Source: an uncultured Clostridia bacterium (GTDB lineage: Bacteria; Bacillota; Clostridia; TANB77; CAG-508). Taken from it: 24,274 bases of DNA. A model generated the notes under the pieces. It did not search any database and was not told where the DNA came from. It was given only the letters and a program-made list of their open reading frames with translations. Made by a program: the position numbers and the translations under genes. Shown in pieces: positions 6,878-15,425 of the stretch (positions within the stretch are counted from its first letter, which is position 1; each line of letters opens with the position of its first letter). The stretch covers positions 80,277-104,550 of the forward strand of contig CAOXTD010000005.1 in the NCBI GenBank assembly GCA_948560265.1, in the 5' to 3' direction.

Positions 6878-9619
6878 ATGGGATTATTTAAAACATATAG
6901 CGAAAAAGAAGTAAAGAGAGTAAAGCCAATTGTAGAGAAGATTAACAGTTTAGAAGAGGAATTTCAAAAATTAACAGATGAGCAGTTAAGAGGTAAAACT
7001 GCAGAATTTAAAAAGCAATTAGAAGAAGGTAAAACCTTAGATGATATTTTACCAGAAGCATTTGCAACTGTGAGAGAAGCATCAAAAAGAGTATTGGGAA
7101 TGAGACACTTTGATGTTCAATTAATTGGTGGTATTATTCTTCATCAAGGAAGAATTGCTGAAATGAAAACAGGTGAAGGTAAAACATTAGTTGCCACATT
7201 ACCTGTATATTTGAATGCTTTAACAGGAAAAGGTGTACATGTTATTACAGTTAACGATTACCTAGCCAAAAGAGATAGTGAATGGATGGGAAAAGTATAC
7301 AAATTTTTAGGACTAACAGTAGGATTAGTTATTGCAGGAATGGAACCAGAAGCAAAAAGAGAAGCCTATCATGCAGATGTTACTTATGGTACTAACAATG
7401 AATTTGGTTTTGACTACCTAAGAGATAACATGGTTATTTATAAAGAGCAATTGGTACAAAGAGAATTAAACTATGCTATTGTGGACGAAATCGATAGTAT
7501 TTTAGTAGATGAGGCTCGTACGCCACTTATCATTTCAGGTCGTGGAACTCAATCATCTGACTTATATAAAAAGGCAGATAACTTTGTTAGAAGATTAACT
7601 CCAAAAGTCATTGTAGAAGAAGATTTAAAAGACGAAGCTCAGGCAGAAGATAACGAAAACTACGACTATATTGTTGACTTGAAAGCAAAATCAGCTTCTT
7701 TGACACAAAAAGGTATTGAAAAAGCTGAAAGAGAATTTAATTTAGAAAACTTCAATGATATTGAAAATTCTGAATTAGTGCACAATGTTAACCAAGCTTT
7801 AAGAGCACATGGTATTATGAAAAAAGATATTGACTACATTGTAAAAGATGGGGAAGTATTAATTGTAGATGAATTTACTGGACGTATTATGTATGGAAGA
7901 AGATATAATAATGGATTACATCAAGCAATCGAAGCAAAAGAACATGTAAAAATTGCAGATGAGTCTAAAACTCTTGCAACTATCACTTTCCAAAATTACT
8001 TTAGAATGTATGATAAATTATCAGGTATGACTGGTACTGCTATGACAGAAGAATCAGAGTTCCAAGAAATTTATCACTTAGACGTTATTGAAATACCAAC
8101 CAATAAACCAATGGTTCGTGATGACCACCATGACATTATTTACAAGAATGAAGATGCTAAATTTAGAGCAGTTATTCAAGATATCAAAGAAAGTCATGAA
8201 AAAGGACAACCAGTTCTAGTTGGTACAGTTTCTATTGAAAAATCTGAAAAGCTAAGCAATTTATTGAAAAAAGAAGGAATTAAGCATGAAGTATTAAATG
8301 CTAAATTCCATGAAAAAGAAGCCGAAATTATTGCACAAGCAGGTAAATATGGAGCTGTTACAATTGCAACAAACATGGCAGGTCGTGGTACCGATATTAT
8401 GCTTGGTGGTAATAGTGAATATCTAGCAAAACAAGAAATGAGAAGACAAAGATATACTGAAGAACAACTAGAACAAGCAACCGCTTTCAATGAGACACAA
8501 GATGAAAGTATTTTGGAAGCTAGAAAGAAGTTCAAAGAATTAGAAACGAAATTTGATCAAGAAATTAAAGAAGAAAAAGAAAAGGTACTTGCAGCAGGTG
8601 GATTAAAGATTATTGGTACAGAAAGACATGAGTCTAGAAGAATTGATAATCAGCTTCGTGGACGTAGTGGTCGTCAAGGAGATCCAGGAGAATCAAGATT
8701 TTATATAGCATTAGATGATGATTTGATGAAAATCTTTGGTGGTGATGCGATTACTAGAGTATATAACACATTAGGTGCAGATGAAGATATGCCACTAGAA
8801 TCAAAATTGCTTTCTAACGCAGTAGAAACTGCTCAAAAGAAAGTAGAAGGTCAAAACTTTAGCATTCGTAAAAATGTCTTACAATATGATGATGTTATGA
8901 ATGTACAAAGAGGAACCATTTATGATCAAAGAAGAAGAGTTCTTGATGGGGAAGATTTAAAGAAAAATGTATTAAATATGATAGACAGTTTAGTAGAAGA
9001 AACTGCAGCGGAATATTTATCAGAAGTTGCAGACTTTAACTTAGACGCATTTAATCAAGATGTTAGCGTTAATTTTGGTATTACAGAACTAGAATCTACT
9101 AAAAAAGACAAGATTGTATTTAGCGAAGTAACTCAAGAATTAAAAGAAAAAGCACATCAAATTTATGAACAGAAAGAACAAGAAATTGGCGCTGATAACA
9201 TGAGAGAACTTGAAAGAGTTATTATGTTGAAAATTGTTGATGATAGATGGATGGATCACATTGAAGCAATGGATGAATTAAAAAATGGTATTGGTTTACG
9301 TGCTTATGGTCAAAAAGACCCTGTTGTTCAATACAGAATGGAAGGGGCAGACATGTTTGATCAAATGAATTTAGATATTCAAACAGATGTCATCAAATTC
9401 CTAATGAATGCTAGAAAAAGAGAAGAAAACTTACAAAGAACGACATCAGTCAAGATTACAGGAGAAGGATTTGAGGATACATTAAGAGATTTAGATACAC
9501 AAGCACCTAGGAAATCAGGTGGAAATATGACAGTTGTAAATACTGCTCCAAATGTAGGAAGAAATGACCCTTGCCCTTGTGGAAGTGGCAAAAAGTACAA
9601 GAATTGCTGTGGAAAGTAA
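6878..9619 (+). CDS. secA: Preprotein translocase ATPase SecA
   Basis: SecA drives secretory proteins through SecYEG at the cytoplasmic membrane. The 913-residue length is typical. The Walker A motif sits in MKTGEGKTLVATLP and the DEAD-like box in IVDEIDSILVDEARTPL. The preprotein-binding, helical-scaffold and wing domains follow. Motifs TNMAGRGTDI and QLRGRSGRQGDPG mark the second nucleotide-binding fold. The C-terminal tail ends NDPCPCGSGKKYKNCCGK, a complete zinc-binding SecB/ribosome-contact motif. The start has AGGAAGGAAG. Its stop is one base before the next gene's ATG. No frameshift; one CGG (9009) lies out of frame. Confidence 0.98.
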   Translation: MGLFKTYSEKEVKRVKPIVEKINSLEEEFQKLTDEQLRGKTAEFKKQLEEGKTLDDILPEAFATVREASKRVLGMRHFDVQLIGGIILHQGRIAEMKTGEGKTLVATLPVYLNALTGKGVHVITVNDYLAKRDSEWMGKVYKFLGLTVGLVIAGMEPEAKREAYHADVTYGTNNEFGFDYLRDNMVIYKEQLVQRELNYAIVDEIDSILVDEARTPLIISGRGTQSSDLYKKADNFVRRLTPKVIVEEDLKDEAQAEDNENYDYIVDLKAKSASLTQKGIEKAEREFNLENFNDIENSELVHNVNQALRAHGIMKKDIDYIVKDGEVLIVDEFTGRIMYGRRYNNGLHQAIEAKEHVKIADESKTLATITFQNYFRMYDKLSGMTGTAMTEESEFQEIYHLDVIEIPTNKPMVRDDHHDIIYKNEDAKFRAVIQDIKESHEKGQPVLVGTVSIEKSEKLSNLLKKEGIKHEVLNAKFHEKEAEIIAQAGKYGAVTIATNMAGRGTDIMLGGNSEYLAKQEMRRQRYTEEQLEQATAFNETQDESILEARKKFKELETKFDQEIKEEKEKVLAAGGLKIIGTERHESRRIDNQLRGRSGRQGDPGESRFYIALDDDLMKIFGGDAITRVYNTLGADEDMPLESKLLSNAVETAQKKVEGQNFSIRKNVLQYDDVMNVQRGTIYDQRRRVLDGEDLKKNVLNMIDSLVEETAAEYLSEVADFNLDAFNQDVSVNFGITELESTKKDKIVFSEVTQELKEKAHQIYEQKEQEIGADNMRELERVIMLKIVDDRWMDHIEAMDELKNGIGLRAYGQKDPVVQYRMEGADMFDQMNLDIQTDVIKFLMNARKREENLQRTTSVKITGEGFEDTLRDLDTQAPRKSGGNMTVVNTAPNVGRNDPCPCGSGKKYKNCCGK

Positions 9620-9620
9620 A

Positions 9621-10325
9621 ATGAATTATTTTATTAGTCAAGAAATATTTAACTGGCATAATATGAGTAGTACACAACGCTATAATGGTGAAAACATAAA
9701 AGAGTGTTATGATTATTTAAATCATGCAGAAAGCCTAATTGTTGACTTTAAAGATAAGTTTCATATTCAAGATGCCATTAGAAATTTAAAAATTGTTGTG
9801 GATAAGCGTATTAAACAGATTGAAAGAGTTTATGATTTTAAATCATATTTTCCAAAACAACATATATTAGAGACTTATAAAGAACTAGGAATCGTGAAAG
9901 GATTTGTTATTAAAAAGCTTTTTACTATTAGAAATGATATAGAGCATAATGAATTAGAATATTCTGATGCGGAACAATGCCATGATCTTTTAGATACAGT
10001 TTGGTATTTTTTGAAATCAACTGATGAGATGGTGTATACAGCCAATACAGGTATAGAGCTGTCTGAAGATGATGATATTGAAGATGAAGCACCATGGGTT
10101 GGAATTGATATTGATAGTCCAAAAATGAGAGATGTGCAAATTAGAGGTAAAGTAAATAAAGGTTTCTTATCTAAAGAAAGTTTTGAAAATGCTATGGAAA
10201 TAGAAAATGTCGAAATAAAAGAAGTAGATGAGGGAAAAATTTATTTTAGTGGCAATATTATATTAACTAAAGATATAAAAATTTTAATAGCTAAAAAGAT
10301 TTTTATAAATAGAATACCAAATTAA
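9621..10325 (+). CDS. Hypothetical protein with a HEPN-like helical domain
   Basis: I chose ATG 9621, one base after the secA stop; longer readings overlap secA. The product has 234 residues. Residues ~1-140 are helical and contain IRNDIEHNE, giving Arg104-x4-His109. That is the RX4-6H signature of HEPN domains, which are RNA-cleaving or nucleotidyltransferase-partner proteins. An acidic linker (SEDDDIEDEAPW) precedes a beta-rich C-terminal segment of unknown kind. There is no nucleotidyltransferase or antitoxin partner next door. The ribosome site is weak (GGAAAG, very close), so it may be translated by coupling to secA. HEPN identity is moderate; toxin or defence activity is speculative. 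Confidence 0.6.
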   Translation: MNYFISQEIFNWHNMSSTQRYNGENIKECYDYLNHAESLIVDFKDKFHIQDAIRNLKIVVDKRIKQIERVYDFKSYFPKQHILETYKELGIVKGFVIKKLFTIRNDIEHNELEYSDAEQCHDLLDTVWYFLKSTDEMVYTANTGIELSEDDDIEDEAPWVGIDIDSPKMRDVQIRGKVNKGFLSKESFENAMEIENVEIKEVDEGKIYFSGNIILTKDIKILIAKKIFINRIPN

Positions 10326-10346
10326 TAATAGCAAATAGAACCATAA

Positions 10347-10378
10347 AAGAGGAGGCGGTAATCAAACCACCTCCTCTT
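10347..10378. terminator. Bidirectional hairpin between convergent genes
   Basis: A 13-base stem with one C/A mismatch (10347-10359 with 10366-10378) has a 6-base loop. It lies between the HEPN-like gene and the minus-strand gene. The T-run is short on the minus strand and absent on the plus strand, so efficiency is uncertain. Confidence 0.6.
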
Positions 10379-10411
10379 GCCAGGGAAAAGTTGCGTGATA
10401 ATTTTTGTTTT

Positions 10412-10861
10412 TTAGTTGTTCTCCTTTGCTTTTTCTTCTGTGATGATTTTCATTGCTGTTTCTTCTGTGATGATTTTCATTGCTGTTTCTTCTGTAACTA
10501 ACGTGTGTTTGGTGTTCAAAACGAGAAACAAATCATCGTCTTCGTCATCGTCTTCGGTCTTTATGTGTCCAATCGCTTTGACAGCGATGCGAAAATCGTT
10601 TCTAGCGATTTCGTTAAAGTCGATAATTAGACGAACTTCTTTGTTCACAAGTTGAGACTGCCAACCTGCTCCCATAACTCCTGTAATCTCCATGAGAAGA
10701 TCAAGCTCTTGCATGTCGTTTCCGTCTTCCAGAGAAAACGATAGACCTGGAGTTACAAAGTAGGAACCGAACGTACCTTGGAAGACAAGCCGAAGCTTTT
10801 TAGGGGTGGTTCTTAGAGTGGAATCAGCAATGATAATTTGAGAATTGATTGTCTTTAACAT
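10412..10861 (-). CDS. Hypothetical protein of foreign composition with an acidic C-terminus and 9-residue tandem repeats
   Basis: ATG 10861 is preferred (149 residues) because GGGAGG lies just upstream; an 87-base extension to 10948 would be hydrophobic and lacks a site. I do not recognise the family. The body looks beta-rich (LRLVFQGTFGSYF, VRLIIDFNEIA), followed by an acidic run (EDDDEDDDLF) and a tail with repeated TEETAMKII units. Codon use differs sharply from all neighbours, with many GAC, ATC, AAC, CTT, TTC, CGT and CGC codons and higher GC, indicating recent acquisition. It contains the only in-frame CGG (codon 24, 10790-10792) in the window without a frameshift. Its Arg reading keeps the frame open; a +1 shift there would terminate quickly. 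Confidence 0.6.
   Translation of the reverse strand: MLKTINSQIIIADSTLRTTPKKLRLVFQGTFGSYFVTPGLSFSLEDGNDMQELDLLMEITGVMGAGWQSQLVNKEVRLIIDFNEIARNDFRIAVKAIGHIKTEDDDEDDDLFLVLNTKHTLVTEETAMKIITEETAMKIITEEKAKENN
10441..10494 (-). repeat. Two perfect 27-bp tandem repeats within a coding region
   Basis: Units at 10441-10467 and 10468-10494 are identical and in frame, each encoding nine residues (TEETAMKII phase). A partial third copy precedes them on the plus strand (from ~10431). This points to slippage expansion of the C-terminal tail. Confidence 0.9.
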
Positions 10862-10957
10862 AGTTGTAAGCCTCCCTAGTATTATAAAACGCATTTCTAC
10901 GCTTAAGATTGATAATATTATTATATCATACTTAACATAAAAAGTCAAAAATGCAAC

Positions 10958-10986
10958 TTGAATATTACGAAATTTAATGATATAAT
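10958..10986 (+). promoter_or_regulatory. Sigma-A promoter of prfB
   Basis: TTGAAT (10958-10963) and TATAAT (10981-10986) are separated by 17 bases and lie 36 bases before the prfB ATG. Confidence 0.65.
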
Positions 10987-11021
10987 AAATAATCTTTAAG
11001 ATAAAAGGGGTGAAAAAAGTA

Positions 11022-12138
11022 ATGATAGAACTTGAAGAAAATAGCAGAAAGTTACAGGAGTTGAAGGAAAGATTGCTAAAGATAGGTGATTCACTTTGAT
11101 GTAGTAAATAAAGAAAAAGAATTGAAGCTTTTAGAGGAACAAACTATGAATAATGACTTTTGGAATGATACAGAAAAAAGTTCAAAAGTATTAAAAGAAA
11201 TAAATGGTCTAAAAGCGAAAGTAGAAGGATTTCATAAAATACAAAATGAATTGAATAATATTTTGGAAATGAATGAATTATTAGAAATAGAACCTGATGA
11301 AGAAATGGCAAAAGAAATTATAAAATCTACTTCTATAGTAGAAAAAGAAATTGAAAAATTAGAAATTACTACTTTGCTATCAGGAAAATACGATAATAAT
11401 AATGCTATTATTACAATTCACCCAGGTGCAGGGGGAACAGAAGCACAAGATTGGGCTGAAATGTTATATCGTATGTATAGTAGATGGTGCAATGCACATA
11501 ATTACGATTTAAAAGAGCTAGACTATTTAGAAGGCGATGAAGCAGGAATTAAAAGTGTTACGTTTTCTGTTAATGGAGAATATGCATATGGCTACTTAAA
11601 AGGAGAAATGGGAGTTCATCGTTTAGTTAGAATTTCACCTTTTGACGCAGGAGGAAGAAGACATACGTCATTTGCTTCTATCGAAGTATTACCTGAAATC
11701 ACAAATGATATTGAATTAGAAATTAACCCAGATGATATTAAAATGGATGTGTATAGAGCATCTGGGGCAGGAGGGCAACATATCAATAAAACTTCTTCAG
11801 CAGTGAGATTAACACATATTCCTACAGGAATTGTAGTAGCCTGTCAAACAGAACGTTCACAATTTCAAAATAAGGATACAGCACTTAAAATGTTAAAGTC
11901 TAAATTATTAAATTTAAAAGAAAGAGAACAAAAGGATACAATTGAAGAATTAAAAGGCATTCAGATGGATATTGCATGGGGAAGCCAAATTCGTTCTTAT
12001 GTATTTTGCCCATACACTTTAGTAAAAGACCATAGAACGAATTATGAAATAGGAAATGTGCAAGCTGTTATGGACGGAGATTTAGATGAATTTATTGATT
12101 CTTATTTAAAATGGAATGTGGAGAAAGATGTGAAATAA
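11022..12138 (+). CDS. prfB: Peptide chain release factor 2, with programmed +1 frameshift
   Basis: RF2 releases peptides at UGA and UAA stop codons on the ribosome. Translation begins at ATG 11022 (ribosome site AAAAGGGGTGA). It runs 25 codons to CTT (11094-11096), then meets in-frame TGA (11097-11099). A +1 shift to GAT (11098) continues to TAA, giving about 371 residues. This is the classical autoregulatory CUU-UGA site: low RF2 favours the shift. Domain signatures are SPF in VRISPFDAGGRRHTSF (stop-codon recognition) and GGQ in ASGAGGQHINKTSSAV (peptidyl hydrolysis). Its presence shows UGA is a true stop here. A strong terminator follows. Confidence 0.97.
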
Positions 12139-12154
12139 ATAGCTTATAAATGTT

Positions 12155-12189
12155 AAAATACACTTTCAATCAATTTGAAAGTGTATTTT
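12155..12189. terminator. Bidirectional Rho-independent terminator
   Basis: A perfect 15-bp stem (12155-12169 with 12175-12189) with a 5-base loop has an A-tract on one side and a T-tract on the other. It serves both prfB and the convergent DHH gene. Confidence 0.9.
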
Positions 12190-12199
12190 TGAATCAATT

Positions 12200-13120
12200 C
12201 TATGTGTTGTCTTTTAATAATTTTATAATTTCTTTTCTCATAAAAAGGGGTTCAATTATTAATTGACCATTTTCAAAGCTACCTTCAAAAAAATTGTTCA
12301 AGTATTCTTCTGTAGATGAAAAAGGCGTATATAAAATACAGTAACCATTTAATATATCAATACAATTTAGAAATATATAGTCTAATTTCTTTTCTTGTAA
12401 GATATCAATAAGTATTGATTTGATTTCATGTTGATAATTTTCCAAAAAAGAGTTGGCATTTACAATTTCCAATTGAGCAATGATTATTTTTTTATTAGCA
12501 ATTTCTAAAATATATTCCGCCTCCATTTCTAATCGCAAATCAGATTCATTAATTTCTGATTTTTGTTCAAAAATAGTTTGAATATATTGCTCACTTATTT
12601 CTGAAAACTGTTCTTTTAACCATTGTGAAATTTTTCTATCCTTAACTGATGTATTTCTTGAATTTAGGTTAATAGAATTAGAAATGATGGCATAATATAG
12701 CAAGATAGCAGAGTTTCTAGAAATAGGAACATTACTCTGATAGAACTTTTCAGCAATTAGTGTAGCAACAGCTCCTAATAGCTCAATTTGTACTTTGGCT
12801 TTTGAAAACTTTTCTAAGTCCTGACTAGGAATATGATGATCAATAATCTCCACAATATTATTAATAGCAATACATTTTGGAATATCTCTTATTGTATTAG
12901 TATCCACAATGATGACAGGACTATTTTCTATCTCTTGGCAAGAGGATAATGAAATGTGGAATAAATTGCAGACAATATCAACTTCTTTCTTAGGCTCTCC
13001 CTCAATATAATAATTAGCTTTCTGACCTGTTTTTTGCAGAAATTCCGCATAAGCATAAGAAGCTGCTACTCCATCTAAGTCAGGATTGCAATATGAAGTA
13101 ACAATAGTAGTTTGTGACAT
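12200..13120 (-). CDS. DHH/DHHA2 phosphoesterase, degenerate family II inorganic pyrophosphatase-like protein
   Basis: The 306-residue length and two-domain plan match manganese-dependent (family II) pyrophosphatases, which hydrolyse PPi in the cytoplasm. Seen motifs are NPDLD at 12-16, VDTN with Asp73, DHH at 94-96, and a DHHA2-type C-terminus ending PLFMRKEIIKLL. Two usual metal ligands look replaced. The family has His where this protein has Tyr10 (SYCNPDLD versus GHxNPDxD), and Asn148 (IISNSI) stands where the family has Asp (ISDT). Activity or substrate may therefore differ. GGAGG precedes the ATG. It is divergent from the aspartokinase gene and convergent with prfB. The DHH/DHHA2 assignment is firm; pyrophosphatase function is doubtful. 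Confidence 0.8.
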   Translation of the reverse strand: MSQTTIVTSYCNPDLDGVAASYAYAEFLQKTGQKANYYIEGEPKKEVDIVCNLFHISLSSCQEIENSPVIIVDTNTIRDIPKCIAINNIVEIIDHHIPSQDLEKFSKAKVQIELLGAVATLIAEKFYQSNVPISRNSAILLYYAIISNSINLNSRNTSVKDRKISQWLKEQFSEISEQYIQTIFEQKSEINESDLRLEMEAEYILEIANKKIIIAQLEIVNANSFLENYQHEIKSILIDILQEKKLDYIFLNCIDILNGYCILYTPFSSTEEYLNNFFEGSFENGQLIIEPLFMRKEIIKLLKDNT

Positions 13121-13168
13121 AAATAAATCCTCCTAATAGTAAAGTTAACCAAATTATATCATATTACA

Positions 13169-13212
13169 TATAATATACAAGTCAAATTTAGAATTAAATT
13201 GGCTTGTATTTT
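13169..13212 (+). promoter_or_regulatory. -10 box and leader hairpin ahead of the aspartokinase gene
   Basis: TATAAT at 13169-13174 is followed by an imperfect inverted repeat (13176-13190 with about 13195-13208) ending in ATTTTT. A transcript starting near 13181 would begin inside the hairpin. It could be a weak terminator, an operator, or chance in AT-rich sequence. Confidence 0.3.
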
Positions 13213-13232
13213 TCAGATAAGGACATGATCTT

Positions 13233-13961
13233 ATGGAGATTAAAGTTATTAAATTTGGAGGAAGTTCACTTGCTAATGATGAAAATTTGAAAAAAGCTGC
13301 ACAAAAGACGATTCAATTTTTGAAGGATAAGCAAAAAGTAGTTGTAATTTTATCAGCTCAAGGAAAAACAACAGATACCTTATTAACAGAAGCCAAGAGA
13401 TTAAGTAATAATCCAAACAAAAGAGAATTAGATATGCTAATATCAACTGGTGAGCAAATATCAATTAGTAAGTTTGCTATTCTTTTAAATGAAATGGGAT
13501 ATAAAGCCATTTCGTTAACAGGGGAGCAAGCAGGTATTATAACAGATAAAAATTACACTCAAGCGAAAATACAAGAAATTCATCCATACAGAATATGGAA
13601 AGAATTAGAAGAAAATGATGTGGTTATAATTGCAGGATTTCAAGGAATAGATGCACAAAGAAATATTACTACTTTAGGTAGAAATGGATCAGATACAAGT
13701 GCGGTTGCAATAGCAGCAGCTTTGGAACAAAAGGAATGTTATATTTTTACTGATACAGATGGAATTTATGATAAAGATCCTAATCAACATATTAATGCCA
13801 GAAAAATAGAATCTATTTCATATGAAGATATGGATATATTGGCACAAAATGGAGCTAAAGTATTACATGATAGATGTATAAGAATAGCCAAGAAATATGA
13901 AATCAAAATCATGGTTAAATCTACTTTTAATGATAATCAAGGCAGCATTGTACAAAAATAG
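13233..13961 (+). CDS. Aspartokinase catalytic domain without ACT domains
   Basis: The 242-residue protein is an amino-acid-kinase fold: KFGGSS near residues 8-13, STGEQIS in the aspartate-binding region, GRNGSDTSAVAIAAAL in the nucleotide/aspartate-binding segment, and TDTDGIYDKDP. It should phosphorylate L-aspartate, the first step toward lysine, threonine, methionine and diaminopimelate. The normal C-terminal pair of ACT regulatory domains (about 150 residues) is missing and the ORF ends cleanly with TAG, with no ACT remnant in the following 100 bases. Feedback control by lysine or threonine through ACT would therefore be absent. An uncharacterised amino-acid kinase is the alternative. AAGGA lies upstream of the start. 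Confidence 0.85.
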   Translation: MEIKVIKFGGSSLANDENLKKAAQKTIQFLKDKQKVVVILSAQGKTTDTLLTEAKRLSNNPNKRELDMLISTGEQISISKFAILLNEMGYKAISLTGEQAGIITDKNYTQAKIQEIHPYRIWKELEENDVVIIAGFQGIDAQRNITTLGRNGSDTSAVAIAAALEQKECYIFTDTDGIYDKDPNQHINARKIESISYEDMDILAQNGAKVLHDRCIRIAKKYEIKIMVKSTFNDNQGSIVQK

Positions 13962-14058
13962 TTTATGTCAGATAGACAAAAAAATGATAAAATGGTTCTA
14001 AATAAGACAAGACCTGAATATAATAAGATTAGACTTATTTTTTAAAGGAGTGGTACAA

Positions 14059-14361
14059 ATGCCAATAGATGAGAGAAAAACAATGTCAAGTATGACAAAT
14101 GTAATTCAAAATATTATTTTGGAGAACAGAGAAAAATTAAATATTTCTGGAGTTTTGGATGTTTTAAGTTTTGATGACCAAATTGTTATTTTAGAAACAG
14201 AATTGGGATTACTTACAGTAAAAGGAGAAAATTTGAGAATCAATAAATTAAGCCTTGATACTTCAGAAGTTACAGTAGATGGAGAAATTTTTCAACTAGC
14301 ATATAGTGAAAAGGAAAATATGGAAAAGGGTGGAAGCTTTTTAAACAAAATATTTAAGTAA
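14059..14361 (+). CDS. yabP: Sporulation protein YabP
   Basis: The 100-residue protein matches the YabP/YqfC spore family: a beta-rich core with NREKLNISGVLDVLSFDDQIVILETELGLLTVKGENLRINKLSLDTSEVTVDG-type pattern (read in short blocks). AAAGGAG at 14044-14050 supports ATG 14059 over an in-frame GTG at 14050. In Bacillus, yabP precedes yabQ and divIC, as here, and is expressed in the mother cell for cortex formation. The neighbour order supports the call. Confidence 0.9.
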   Translation: MPIDERKTMSSMTNVIQNIILENREKLNISGVLDVLSFDDQIVILETELGLLTVKGENLRINKLSLDTSEVTVDGEIFQLAYSEKENMEKGGSFLNKIFK

Positions 14362-14408
14362 TATGCATTTCTTCTAACTTTATAAAGATATTAAAGGAGG
14401 AATAAGAA

Positions 14409-14930
14409 ATGCAAGAAGTTTATGAACAGCTATTTTGCCTATTAATATTTATAGTAACAGGAATTCTAATAGGATTATTATTTGATATATTTAGAATTTT
14501 GAGAAAAAGTTTTCATACTTCAGATATTATTACATATATACAAGATATTTTATTTTGGCTATTAGCAGGAAGCATGATGTTATTTTCTATATTTACTTTT
14601 AACCATGGAGAAATTAGAAGTTATGTTTTTATAGGAATTTTAATTGGTATAATTATTTACATGTTAGCTATTAGCAGATTTTTTGTAAAGTTTTCAGTAA
14701 AGATTATTCAATTTTTTAAAAAGGTTTTGTCTTATCCAATTCATTTAATAGAAAAAATAATAAAGATAATATTGATAAAGCCAGCTTTGTGGATAGTAAA
14801 AAAAGGAAAGATAATTTTTAGTTCTAAAAAATTACATAATTTTACAAAAAACAGCAAAAAACTTACGGAAACAATAAAAAATAAAGGAAAAAAGAAGGAA
14901 TTTTATAAAAAATGTAGAAAAAATACATAA
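14409..14930 (+). CDS. yabQ: Spore cortex biosynthesis protein YabQ
   Basis: The 173-residue protein has four hydrophobic segments in its first ~100 residues, beginning with the family pattern around LIFIVTGILIGLLFDIFRILRK, followed by a long lysine-rich C-terminal tail. YabQ acts in the mother-cell membrane and is needed for spore cortex. The ribosome site AAAGGAGG is strong. It lies between yabP and the DivIC-like gene, the conserved order. Confidence 0.9.
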   Translation: MQEVYEQLFCLLIFIVTGILIGLLFDIFRILRKSFHTSDIITYIQDILFWLLAGSMMLFSIFTFNHGEIRSYVFIGILIGIIIYMLAISRFFVKFSVKIIQFFKKVLSYPIHLIEKIIKIILIKPALWIVKKGKIIFSSKKLHNFTKNSKKLTETIKNKGKKKEFYKKCRKNT

Positions 14931-14974
14931 GGTATGTTATAATCATACTATAAATTTGATTAAGGGAAGCACAG

Positions 14975-15256
14975 ATGAAAAATATCAAAAATAAGAGTTT
15001 ATTAAAGAAATTTTTGTTTATAGGAATTATTATATATGTTGTTTATACTTTTTTTTCACAACAAAAAATGTTAAATGCATATAAAGAAGATCAAGAACGA
15101 TACTCTGAACAAATTGCAGAAGCAGAAGAATTACAAGAAGAACTAAAAACAACAAAAGAAAATATTAATTCTAAAGAGTATGTTGAAGAAATAGCCAGAG
15201 AAAAGCTAGATATGTATTTACCAAATGAGAGAGTATACATTGACATTAGCAAATAA
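14975..15256 (+). CDS. divIC: DivIC/FtsB-like septum formation protein
   Basis: The 93-residue protein has a short cytoplasmic N-terminus, one membrane helix (~12-27) and a coiled coil (QQKMLNAYKEDQERYSEQ through EELQEELKTTKEN). The family ending is YVEEIAREKLDMYLPNERVYIDI, close to the DivIC/FtsB 'E..AR.kL.mv.pgE..y' motif. DivIC/FtsB partners DivIB and FtsL in the divisome. The yabQ-divIC linkage favours DivIC. AAGGGAAG precedes the ATG. Confidence 0.88.
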   Translation: MKNIKNKSLLKKFLFIGIIIYVVYTFFSQQKMLNAYKEDQERYSEQIAEAEELQEELKTTKENINSKEYVEEIAREKLDMYLPNERVYIDISK

Positions 15257-15260
15257 AATA

Positions 15261-15290
15261 AAAGAGGCATATCTATTGCCTCTTTGTCTA
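15261..15290 (+). terminator. Hairpin after divIC
   Basis: A perfect 9-bp stem (AAAGAGGCA 15261-15269 with TGCCTCTTT 15277-15285) has a 7-base loop. The following sequence is only modestly T-rich. Confidence 0.6.
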
Positions 15291-15383
15291 GTATATATTA
15301 TTTATCTTTAATTGTATTTAAGGTCATTGACTTATATCTATTATTTCCAATTTATAGTAAAAATATAATTATATAAAATTAAC

Positions 15384-15407
15384 AAATGTTATAGGTCTAT
15401 AACATTT
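15384..15407 (+). promoter_or_regulatory. Near-perfect palindrome in the rho leader
   Basis: Two 11-bp arms (AAATGTTATAG at 15384-15394 and CTATAACATTT at 15397-15407) flank a 2-base centre and end six bases before the ribosome site of rho. It could be an operator or an RNA element. The two-base centre favours a protein-bound DNA site over a hairpin. Confidence 0.45.
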
Positions 15408-15425
15408 AAGATGGGGGCAAAAAAT

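Noticed and set aside
11094..11099. In-frame TGA in prfB
   Set aside because: This is the classical RF2 autoregulatory frameshift (CTT TGA), not a pseudogene, and is mechanistically different from the CGG sites.
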